This document shows positions 9,477 to 17,865 of a DNA stretch of 64,000 nt, piece by piece. Both the position numbers and the translations under genes were made by a program. Positions within the stretch are counted from its first letter, which is position 1; the number at the start of each line of letters is the position of its first letter. This DNA comes from Fretibacter rubidus (GTDB taxonomy: Bacteria > Pseudomonadota > Alphaproteobacteria > Caulobacterales > Maricaulaceae): contig NZ_CP163423.1 in NCBI RefSeq assembly GCF_041429785.1, positions 2,728,001 to 2,792,000 on the forward strand. Direction: 5' to 3'. The notes below the pieces were generated by a model that did not search any database, had not been told where the DNA came from, and saw nothing but the letters and a program-made list of their open reading frames with translations.

Positions 9477-10346
9477 ATGAATTGGATTACAAAACTTACC
9501 CCGCCCGGCGTCAAAAATATCTTCACCAAGAAGGACAGCCCGGATAATTTATGGATCAAATGTCCCAAATCGGGCGAGATGGTTTTCTCGGCTGATTTGC
9601 CGGGACTTTTGCATGTCACCCCTGCGGGGCATCACCTGCGCCTTGGCCCCGAAATGCGGCTGGGTTATACCTTTGATGACGGCGTCTATACCGAGGTCGA
9701 GGTGCCGCAAGTTGCCAAAGACCCGCTTAAATTTAAAGACGATAAAAAATATACGGACCGTTTAAAAGCCGCGCGCACCAAGACAGGCGATGATGACGCT
9801 ATGTCAATTGGTGTCGGTAAAATCGGCGGGATAGAGACCGTTGTGTTGGTGCAAAACTTTGCCTTTATGGGCGGGTCACTCGGCATGGCGGCGGGCGAAG
9901 GCTTTATCAAAGCGGCAGAATATGCGGTTGCGCATAAATTGCCTATGGTCGCGTTCACAGCCGCTGGCGGCGCGCGTATGCAAGAAGGCGCGCTGTCGCT
10001 GATGCAAATGCCGCGCACGACGATTGCCGTGCAAGAATTGCGCGAAGCGGGGCTGCCCTATATCGTGGTGCTGTGCGATCCGACCACAGGCGGCGTCACG
10101 GCGAGTTACGCCATGCTGGGTGATATTCATCTGGCAGAGCCAGGCGCGCTGATTTGTTTTGCCGGGCCGCGCGTGATTGAAGAAACCATTCGCGAAAAAT
10201 TGCCCGAAGGGTTCCAACGTGCAGAGTTCCTTAAAGAAAAAGGCATGATTGACCAAGTCGTCCACCGCAATGACATGCGCAAAACGCTGTCTGATATTCT
10301 GGCGGTGTTGATGCAAAAAGACGCTGTTTACGCTGAAGCGGAATGA
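9477..10346 (+). CDS. accD: Acetyl-CoA carboxylase carboxyltransferase subunit beta
   Basis: AccD pairs with AccA to move CO2 from carboxybiotin to acetyl-CoA, the first step of fatty-acid synthesis. The 289-residue protein has the crotonase-like core (GFIKAAEYAVAHKLPMVAFTAAGGARMQEG split by short gaps, and DPTTGGVTASYAMLGDI). The N-terminal Cys4 zinc ribbon of E. coli AccD is degenerate: only the Cys of CPKSG remains, and the second Cys pair is replaced by HVTPAGHH. The start at 9477 has AGGAGG just upstream. It overlaps folC by ATGA, the common accD-folC arrangement. Confidence 0.95.
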   Translation: MNWITKLTPPGVKNIFTKKDSPDNLWIKCPKSGEMVFSADLPGLLHVTPAGHHLRLGPEMRLGYTFDDGVYTEVEVPQVAKDPLKFKDDKKYTDRLKAARTKTGDDDAMSIGVGKIGGIETVVLVQNFAFMGGSLGMAAGEGFIKAAEYAVAHKLPMVAFTAAGGARMQEGALSLMQMPRTTIAVQELREAGLPYIVVLCDPTTGGVTASYAMLGDIHLAEPGALICFAGPRVIEETIREKLPEGFQRAEFLKEKGMIDQVVHRNDMRKTLSDILAVLMQKDAVYAEAE

Positions 10347-11680
10347 CCGAGAACACACCCGCGACCGCAAGCGCATTAGAAACAGCGCTCGCGCAGCTAT
10401 CCGCCCTGCATCCCAAGAAAATTGACCTCGGCCTGTCGCGGATTGAGCGTGTGCTGTCCACCCTGGGCGATCCGCATAAAAAACTGCCGCCGACTGTGCA
10501 TATTGCGGGTACGAACGGCAAAGGCTCTACCGTGGCTATGTTGCGCGCCATGGCAGAGGCCGACGGCCTAAAAGCGCATGTCTATACCTCCCCGCATTTG
10601 GTGCATTTTCGCGAACGCATTGTTGTGGCGTCTGAGGAAATATCAGACACGCAATTGCTGGACGTTATTGCACGGGTGCAAACGGCTAATGACGGACAGC
10701 CGCTGTCTTTTTTTGAAGCCACCACAGCTGCGGCGTTTCTGGCGTTTGCCGAAACACCCGCCGATATTTGCATCATAGAGGTCGGCCTTGGCGGGCGTTA
10801 TGACGCGACCAATGTCATTGAAAACCCCGCCGTTGTCGGTATCACCCCAGTCGATCTGGATCACGCCGAATTTTTAGGCCGCGATATTGCCGGCATTGGC
10901 CGCGAAAAGGCTGGCATTATGAAACCCTATTGCCCCGCCGCCGTCGGGCCGCAGCGCGACGCGGTCCGCGCGGTGATGGAAGCGGCTGGCAATAAAAACA
11001 ACATTACGCCGCTGTTTTGGGGACAGGATTTTCGGACCTACCGCCAACATGGACGGCTGGTTTATGAAAACGGCAATAGCCTGATGGACTTGCCGCTGCC
11101 TGCGCTGATTGGGGAGCACCAGATTAAAAACGCAGGGCTGGCCATTACCTTGGCCCGTCATATGCAGATTAGCGACCGCGCGATTGAACGCGGGCTAGAG
11201 ACGGTGTCTTGGCCTGCGCGCTTGCAAAACCTGACCACTGGGCCATATGCAGACCTTGTCGCGGAAAGCGGCGGGGAGCTTTGGCTTGACGGCGGGCATA
11301 ATCCCCATGCCGCCCTGGCGCTCGCCTCCGCTATGGCGGAGCTTGAGAGCGAGACGCCGCGCCCGCTGATCCTCGTCACTGGTATTTTGGCCAATAAAGA
11401 TATCGGCGGCTTTTTAGACGCCTTTCAAGGATTGGCCAGCGCCGTGATTGGCGTGACCATTCCGGGCCACGCTGCCCTTGCGCCTGAGACACTAATCGAG
11501 TTAGCACGCGCGCGTTTTACCACGGGCTATGTCGCGTCCAACCTAACGGCGGCGGTGCAATTGGCGATTAATACGGGCGAAGGCCTGTCGCGCCAAACTG
11601 TGGACGAGCCCATCATACCGCCGCGTATCTTAATCTGCGGGTCATTATACCTCGCAGGTGAGGTTTTAAGCGCGCAGTAA
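10343..11680 (+). CDS. folC: Bifunctional folylpolyglutamate synthase / dihydrofolate synthase
   Basis: FolC adds glutamate to dihydropteroate and to folates. The 445-residue Mur-ligase-like protein shows the P-loop AGTNGKGST (about residues 55-63), a Mur-type central segment (IIEVGLGGRYDATNV, GIGREKAGIMKP) and the C-terminal LWLDGGHNPHAA motif. Its ATG overlaps the accD stop. The 3' end lies two bases from the convergent HWE kinase stop. Confidence 0.95.
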   Translation: MTENTPATASALETALAQLSALHPKKIDLGLSRIERVLSTLGDPHKKLPPTVHIAGTNGKGSTVAMLRAMAEADGLKAHVYTSPHLVHFRERIVVASEEISDTQLLDVIARVQTANDGQPLSFFEATTAAAFLAFAETPADICIIEVGLGGRYDATNVIENPAVVGITPVDLDHAEFLGRDIAGIGREKAGIMKPYCPAAVGPQRDAVRAVMEAAGNKNNITPLFWGQDFRTYRQHGRLVYENGNSLMDLPLPALIGEHQIKNAGLAITLARHMQISDRAIERGLETVSWPARLQNLTTGPYADLVAESGGELWLDGGHNPHAALALASAMAELESETPRPLILVTGILANKDIGGFLDAFQGLASAVIGVTIPGHAALAPETLIELARARFTTGYVASNLTAAVQLAINTGEGLSRQTVDEPIIPPRILICGSLYLAGEVLSAQ

Positions 11681-11682
11681 GA

Positions 11683-12666
11683 CTATAGCGTCACGGTCAT
11701 ATGCACATGCAAGCCATCAGGCGTGGCGATGCGTTCGCAGTCTATATTGCGGAGCATGCGGATAAGTTTCGTGCCAAAGCCATCACGGTCAATATTGCCA
11801 ATAGGGCCAACGCCGCTTTCCTCCCATTTAATCTTGACCCCATCACTATCACGCTCCCAAGTCACCAATAGTGTTCCACCTGGGCAGCTAAAACAGCCGT
11901 ATTTGACCGCGTTGGTCACGAGTTCATGCACGACCATCGAAAAGTCCTTGGATAGCGCCGTATTAAAATTAACGTCATCTCCGTTAAGATCATAGCCATG
12001 TGATGCGTCAATTGACATAGCGTCGAGTTCTTCCGCAAAAATTTCGCGCAAAGTCGCACCTTGAAAATCATTTCTATAAAGGCGGGAGTGGTTGCGGCTC
12101 ATGGCATTAATACGACTGATAAAATCATGCGTGAAATCTTCAACGGAATCGTGATTGCGACTGGTTATACGCGCCACAGATTGAATGACGCTCATCACGT
12201 TTTTCACGCGGTGTTCTAATTCGCCCGCGATTATGGCTTGTTCGCGCTGGGCATGAACGCGGGCGGTAACGTCTTCGCAATATTGAATGACATGGGTGAT
12301 ATCGCCGTTTTTATTCCGCATCGGCTCTTGCACGGCTTGCCAATAATGGGTGACCTCGTGACCGTTATCATCCGTTAGAATAAACGGCTGTTCGTCCATG
12401 CGGGTTTTCTCACCGTCAAATCCGCGTCGAAAGTAATCATGGACTTGCGCTACCCGCTCTGGCGAATCTGGGAACACCTCAAAGACATGTTGTCCCTTGA
12501 CCATGTCCCAATCAGACTTTGTTGATGTCAAATAAGCGTCATTTGCAAAGACAAATCGTAATTGCCTGTCCAGTATCATGACAGGCAATGACCAATGGTC
12601 CACGACATCCGTAAACCGGCAATCAAGTTCAAAAACAATGGTTTCGTCTTGCCGTTTCACATCCAT
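11683..12666 (-). CDS. PAS-domain HWE-family sensor histidine kinase
   Basis: This is a soluble 327-residue kinase. An N-terminal PAS domain (about residues 15-135, ending in the PAC-like HYWQAVQEPMRN ... VIQYCEDVT) is followed by the HWE/HisKA_2 H-box ELEHRVKN, an N-box VVHELVTNAVKYG, the WEESG motif and GFGTKLI of the family. HWE kinases are common in Alphaproteobacteria and often feed general-stress or light responses. No partner regulator is adjacent, so it is an orphan. AAAGGG lies seven bases before the ATG. It is divergent from ccrM. Confidence 0.9.
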   Translation of the reverse strand: MDVKRQDETIVFELDCRFTDVVDHWSLPVMILDRQLRFVFANDAYLTSTKSDWDMVKGQHVFEVFPDSPERVAQVHDYFRRGFDGEKTRMDEQPFILTDDNGHEVTHYWQAVQEPMRNKNGDITHVIQYCEDVTARVHAQREQAIIAGELEHRVKNVMSVIQSVARITSRNHDSVEDFTHDFISRINAMSRNHSRLYRNDFQGATLREIFAEELDAMSIDASHGYDLNGDDVNFNTALSKDFSMVVHELVTNAVKYGCFSCPGGTLLVTWERDSDGVKIKWEESGVGPIGNIDRDGFGTKLIRMLRNIDCERIATPDGLHVHMTVTL

Positions 12667-12751
12667 AAAGCGCCCTTTAATCTGACTGAATGCACCCTCT
12701 GTTATTTTTGAAATATAAACCGTGATGAATTTTTTGGCTATAGTATTTTTA

Positions 12752-12830
12752 GACTCGACACGGCCTTGTTAACCTCCCCTAACAAAAGGTAAATTTTATA
12801 TATTTTTCAGCGGGTTAAGACCTTGGTAAG
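12752..12830 (+). promoter_or_regulatory. Upstream region of ccrM with a GANTC site and TTAA half-sites
   Basis: The 220-bp gap between the HWE kinase and ccrM contains GACTC at 12,752-12,756, which is a target (GANTC) of the enzyme encoded downstream. It also has a palindrome GTTAACCTCCCCTAAC at 12,768-12,783 and TTAA-N7-GTAA at 12,815-12,829, both near the CtrA consensus TTAA-N7-TTAA but imperfect. In Caulobacter, ccrM is activated by CtrA and repressed by GANTC methylation; applying that here is inference. Confidence 0.35.
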
Positions 12831-12859
12831 CAAATCAGCAAATGCAGGAAATCAACTGA

Positions 12860-13987
<1,128 letters not shown>

Positions 13988-13989
13988 GC

Positions 13990-14538
13990 GTGGCCACGCG
14001 CAGAGCTATAAAATCTGCGCTCGCCATGGGGGCGATTATTGCCGCCCTTGGGCTTTATGCTTGCAATGGGGCCGAAGCCGTACAACCGACCGCCACCTCC
14101 CTGCCCGCCGTGATGCAAGCCCAAGGCTACCACGCCGTATCGCTGCGCCGCGTGGTCAGCAATCATGATGTTTTAACCGCCACAATCAACGGCGTGACGG
14201 GGCAATTTATTGTCGATACGGGGGCGGCTTTTTCTATCGTCCATAGCCCGCGTACGCCGCGGTTTTACCTGTCCCGTGATGACGCGCTTGGTCAACGCCC
14301 CGCGACGATGCCGACAGGCAATATCACCTTAACCCGCTATCGCCTGCGCTCTATTTCAGTCGACAACAGAGGCTACCGCCTGCCAGAGATGACCAGCGCC
14401 GACCTATCGGCTTTGGTTGGAATTGTCGCGCAGACCTCTGGCGTTAATGTCGACGGAATTATCGGGCAGGATTTTCTTATTACCAACCAAGCGGTGATTG
14501 ATGTCGGCCAAAGACGGATTTATTTGCGCGCGCCTTAA
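13990..14538 (+). CDS. Retropepsin-like aspartic protease, exported
   Basis: The 182-residue protein has an N-terminal hydrophobic export signal, possibly a lipoprotein (LYAC), followed by a single-lobe retroviral-type aspartic protease fold: FIVDTGAAFSIV with the catalytic Asp at about residue 76, and IIGQDFL as the second hydrophobic-Gly motif. Such enzymes act as dimers. It starts at GTG two bases after the ccrM stop, so it is probably co-transcribed, though no functional link is evident. The stop codons of this gene and mutY overlap. Confidence 0.82.
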   Translation: MATRRAIKSALAMGAIIAALGLYACNGAEAVQPTATSLPAVMQAQGYHAVSLRRVVSNHDVLTATINGVTGQFIVDTGAAFSIVHSPRTPRFYLSRDDALGQRPATMPTGNITLTRYRLRSISVDNRGYRLPEMTSADLSALVGIVAQTSGVNVDGIIGQDFLITNQAVIDVGQRRIYLRAP

Positions 14539-15656
14539 TGGGCGGCTTTCAGCACTTTGGTCATCACGGTTGGCAAAGCGTAATCTTTTATACGGTCAAG
14601 CGGCGCCCAAATCGCGACGTCTCCCGTGGCCTCGCCTCGTAACTCGGCCGCGATCTCGCTATGGAATACACTTAACCGCAGCTCGAAATGTGTAAACACA
14701 TGGCGCACCTCCACTGCTGATTGCTCCCAATTGCGCGGGGTTGGTTCCGCCGCGCGTATCACATCGTCCTTTGGCTTTGGCCCCCATTCCGTGCCTGGAA
14801 AGCCCATCATCCCGCCGAGCAATCCCGTGTCAGGGCGGCGGTGCAGCAACACCGCATCCCCGCTGCGCAAAACGAAAGCAGCGCCGTGCCTGACGGGGAG
14901 TTTTTTCTTGGGAGTTTTCTTCGGATAATCCGTTTGCACACCTGCCGCCTTGGCCGCGCAATCACCCGACCACGGACAAAGACCGCACGTCGGGCTTCGC
15001 GGGGTGCAGACCGTCGCGCCCAAATCCATCACCGCTTGGCCGTAATCGCCGGGCCGTTCAAACCCGTCTAATGTCGGATCAGACAATGCCGCCGCCAAAG
15101 CACGCAGGTCAGATTTGCCCTTTGGCAGCGGCGTCTGCACCATAAAAATACGGCTGATAACCCGCTCGACATTGCCGTCCACAATGGTTGTCGCTTCGTC
15201 ATGACAAATGGCAGCAATGGTCGCCGCGGTATAGGCGCCAATACCGGGTAGCTTTAATAATGCCGTCTCGGTCAACGGGAAAACGCCGTCATGATCATCC
15301 GCCACGACGCCAGCGCATTTATGCAAATTACGCGCACGCGCATAATATCCCAGCCCCGCCCACATGGCCAAGACCTCGTCGCGGTCTGCCTGCGCCAAAT
15401 CAGTCACAGTTGGAAAACGCGCAAGGAATTTACGCCAATAGGGCGTGGCGTGCGGCACCGTGGTTTGCTGGAGCATGATTTCGGATAACCACACGGCATA
15501 AGGATCAGGGGTTATCCCCTTTGCGCGGTCCTCTGGCCTGACCCGCCACGGCAATGTCCGTCCGCCGTCGTCATACCAAGCCAGCAAAGCGCGGCGCATG
15601 GCGGATAGCTCATCGGATGGTTTTAAGTCAGGCGGCGATTTTGACGTCTCTTTCAT
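14535..15656 (-). CDS. mutY: A/G-specific adenine glycosylase MutY
   Basis: MutY removes adenine paired with 8-oxo-guanine. The 373-residue protein has SEIMLQQTTV with the catalytic Glu, the helix-hairpin-helix LPGIGAYTAATI, the [4Fe-4S] ligands in the spacing C-x6-C-x2-C-x5-C (CTPRSPTCGLCPWSGDC), and a C-terminal Nudix-like domain that reads 8-oxo-G. The ATG at 15,656 has AAGGA upstream; the frame opens earlier at a TTG (15,683). It is divergent from the DUF721 gene with a 44-bp gap. Confidence 0.96.
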   Translation of the reverse strand: MKETSKSPPDLKPSDELSAMRRALLAWYDDGGRTLPWRVRPEDRAKGITPDPYAVWLSEIMLQQTTVPHATPYWRKFLARFPTVTDLAQADRDEVLAMWAGLGYYARARNLHKCAGVVADDHDGVFPLTETALLKLPGIGAYTAATIAAICHDEATTIVDGNVERVISRIFMVQTPLPKGKSDLRALAAALSDPTLDGFERPGDYGQAVMDLGATVCTPRSPTCGLCPWSGDCAAKAAGVQTDYPKKTPKKKLPVRHGAAFVLRSGDAVLLHRRPDTGLLGGMMGFPGTEWGPKPKDDVIRAAEPTPRNWEQSAVEVRHVFTHFELRLSVFHSEIAAELRGEATGDVAIWAPLDRIKDYALPTVMTKVLKAAH

Positions 15657-15700
15657 AGCTGTAACTTGTCCTTTGCGCCGCAATAAGGCAATGAGAAGCC

Positions 15701-16264
15701 GTGGATGAAGAGACAGAAAAATTGTCGCGTGAAGATCAAGCCAAACTCACCCGTTGGCTCTCTGAGCAGCGCGGGCGCAGACAGTATCGCCATGCGCCCA
15801 AGGCATCCGTATCTGTTGCGAAAATAATCAAACCGCTCAGTTCTAAATTCGGCGCGGGCGTAACGCCCATCCATCAAAATTGGGAGCAAATCGCCGGAAA
15901 GCGTTTTGCCAAAATCTCTCGCCCTGTGAAAATTATGGGCGGTAAAGACGGGCGGACTTTAGTTATAAAAGCCCCCGGCGCGGCGGCGGCCCTTATTATG
16001 GCCTCAAGCGGGCAAATTCTCGATAGGCTGAATAGCTTTTTAGGATATGGCCATATTGCGCGTATTAAAGTCATTCACGGGGCCATGAAAACTGCCCCCC
16101 AGAGTGCCGCGCCCAAGCCCTCACCCCGCGGGCTATCTGCGACAGAGGCACGCGAACTGCAATCAAGCCTAGCCCATATCAAAGATGATGCGCTAAGACA
16201 GGCGCTAGAGACCTTGGGTAAAAAAACACTGTCTGAGACCCGCCAATATAGTAACAAGACATAA
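15701..16264 (+). CDS. DUF721 (DciA-like) protein
   Basis: The 187-residue protein contains a DUF721 domain (about residues 45-130; WEQIAGKRFAKISRPVKI, LVIKAPGAAAALIMASSGQILDRLN). DUF721 includes DciA, which loads the replicative helicase in bacteria lacking DnaC. Position between mutY and thiol oxidoreductase genes ahead of smc is common in Alphaproteobacteria. The start is GTG at 15,701. The C-terminal third is basic and low in predicted structure. Assigning it as the helicase loader is an inference from the family. Confidence 0.8.
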   Translation: MDEETEKLSREDQAKLTRWLSEQRGRRQYRHAPKASVSVAKIIKPLSSKFGAGVTPIHQNWEQIAGKRFAKISRPVKIMGGKDGRTLVIKAPGAAAALIMASSGQILDRLNSFLGYGHIARIKVIHGAMKTAPQSAAPKPSPRGLSATEARELQSSLAHIKDDALRQALETLGKKTLSETRQYSNKT

Positions 16265-16285
16265 CTTTAATCAGGATAGATGATT

Positions 16286-16981
16286 ATGATGAAACAGTTC
16301 CTCACCGCCGTTCTCTTGGCTAGCGCCGTCAGCTTTGCCTTTTCAGCGAACGCACAAGATAGCCACGCGGGTCATGACCACGGCGCAGACGGCCATAGCC
16401 ATGCCAAGCCGCCGTCCATGTCGCCAGAGGAAATTGCCAAGGTCAGCCATATCTATAGCCAAAGCCCTGAAGATCATGTCGTAGGTCAGGCTGACGCGCC
16501 CAATACACTCATTGTTTATGCTTCTGTCACCTGTCCGCATTGCGGGGATTGGTTCACCAATGATTATCCCATTTTACAAAAAGAGCTGATTGAAAAAGGT
16601 AAAATGAAAATGGTCTTTCGTGAATTTCCGACAGGCCCGGTAGAGGTCTCAATGGCGGGCTTTCAACTGGCCAATTGCGCAGGGGCTGACAAATATTTTG
16701 ACGTCCTACAGTTTCAAATGGAAAACCAAGAGGACACTTTTGCCGCCTTGAAAGAGGGGAAAGCGATTGAGCGTTTCTTGGAAATTGCGGCCATCGCTGA
16801 TATTAAGGGTCAAGAAGCGATGTTCACTTGTTTTGATAATGAGGACGGATTTGAGCGTGTCGAGCAATCCATGACCCGGGCGCGCGCCGCCAATTTGACG
16901 GGCGTCCCCGCCCTCATCCTGAATGGCGACGTCGTTGAGGGACCGTCAGATGCGGCCTCCATCAAAGCTTTATTGCCCTAA
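16286..16981 (+). CDS. DsbA-like thiol:disulfide oxidoreductase with His-rich N-terminus
   Basis: The 231-residue protein has a cleavable signal peptide (cleavage near SANAQ) and a thioredoxin fold with catalytic CPHC and cis-Pro in LTGVPALIL. Right after the signal lies a His/Asp-rich stretch (HAGHDHGADGHSHAK) that could bind Zn or Cu. ATG codons at 16,280, 16,286 and 16,289 are in frame; AGGA at 16,273-16,276 fits 16,286 best. A second DsbA-like gene and smc follow. Confidence 0.88.
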   Translation: MMKQFLTAVLLASAVSFAFSANAQDSHAGHDHGADGHSHAKPPSMSPEEIAKVSHIYSQSPEDHVVGQADAPNTLIVYASVTCPHCGDWFTNDYPILQKELIEKGKMKMVFREFPTGPVEVSMAGFQLANCAGADKYFDVLQFQMENQEDTFAALKEGKAIERFLEIAAIADIKGQEAMFTCFDNEDGFERVEQSMTRARAANLTGVPALILNGDVVEGPSDAASIKALLP

Positions 16982-17015
16982 GTCCCGCGCCAAAACGCGA
17001 AAATACCTTAAAACT

Positions 17016-17048
17016 AAAGCCCGCCCATCATCGCATCGGTGGGCTTTT
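17016..17048 (+). terminator. Rho-independent terminator after the first dsbA-like gene
   Basis: AAAGCCC (17,016-17,022) pairs with GGGCTTT (17,041-17,047) and is followed by T, closing the first oxidoreductase transcript before the promoter region of the second. The T-run is short, so termination may be partial. Confidence 0.6.
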
Positions 17049-17059
17049 GGTCATAAATT

Positions 17060-17075
17060 GTTAATAAGTTAACGA
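17060..17075 (+). promoter_or_regulatory. Recurrent intergenic motif, copy 2 (GTTAA-N4-TTAAC palindrome)
   Basis: GTTAATAAGTTAACGA contains a perfect GTTAA-N4-TTAAC inverted repeat, upstream of the second dsbA-like gene and smc. It matches 15 of 16 positions with 45,159-45,174. Likely a protein-binding site, identity unknown. Confidence 0.3.
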
Positions 17076-17125
17076 AATATGACCACAATTACTTGCGAAA
17101 CCCTTTGATAGTGAGAAACTGCGAT

Positions 17126-17863
17126 ATGAAAAACTTTTTTAACACCGATTCGCGCGGCGGATTTCGTTTTGCCAAAGTGCTAAGCGCGACGGCAGCAGCG
17201 ATTATATTAGCAAGCTGCGGCAGTGACGGCGGCACGACAACACCCACGTCAGGCAAAGCGGGTAGTTTCGAAATCGTCAATGATCACGCCATCGGCAGTC
17301 CAGATGCAAAAGCGACAATCGTTGAGCATGCCTCTGTCATGTGCGGGGCCTGTGCCAATTGGCATAATACGGTCTATCCCGATTTTAAGAAAAAATATAT
17401 CGATACGGGCCTTGTGCGCTTCGTCTTTCGTGAGTTTCCAACACAACCTGAAAACCTCGCGCAGGCTGGTTTTCTCATTGCCAATTGTTCAGGCCCAGAT
17501 CGGTTTTTTGATAACATCAAATTACAGTTTAATCGCCAACAGCAAATCTTCAAAGCCATGCAAACGGGCAAAGTTCTCGAAGAATATATCGCAATCGGCA
17601 AAGCGGGCGGCCTATCCGAGGAAGAAACAATGGCGTGCCTAAAGGACGAACAACGCATCGCTGATTATGAAGCCAAAGTGCAAAACGGTCTTGATAACGG
17701 TGTGACAGGCACTCCGTCATTTTTCCTAAATGGCGAAAAAGTCAGCCGCACAGCGGATGGTCAGCAAGTTTTCACCATGGAAACATTTGATGAAATTCTG
17801 CGCCCCGTCCTCGGTGAAGAGGCGACCGAAACATCAGAGCCTGAGAAAGCTGACGCTGAGTAG
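17126..17863 (+). CDS. DsbA-like lipoprotein thiol oxidoreductase
   Basis: The 245-residue protein has a lipoprotein signal (lipobox ILASC), a thioredoxin fold with catalytic CGAC in ASVMCGACANWH, and the cis-Pro loop GVTGTPSFFLNGE. It is paralogous to the preceding gene, sharing the FVFREFPT and ANC segments, but is membrane-anchored and lacks the His-rich stretch. The ATG at 17,126 places the signal correctly. It ends two bases before smc, a pairing common in Alphaproteobacteria. Confidence 0.87.
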   Translation: MKNFFNTDSRGGFRFAKVLSATAAAIILASCGSDGGTTTPTSGKAGSFEIVNDHAIGSPDAKATIVEHASVMCGACANWHNTVYPDFKKKYIDTGLVRFVFREFPTQPENLAQAGFLIANCSGPDRFFDNIKLQFNRQQQIFKAMQTGKVLEEYIAIGKAGGLSEEETMACLKDEQRIADYEAKVQNGLDNGVTGTPSFFLNGEKVSRTADGQQVFTMETFDEILRPVLGEEATETSEPEKADAE

Positions 17864-17865
17864 TT

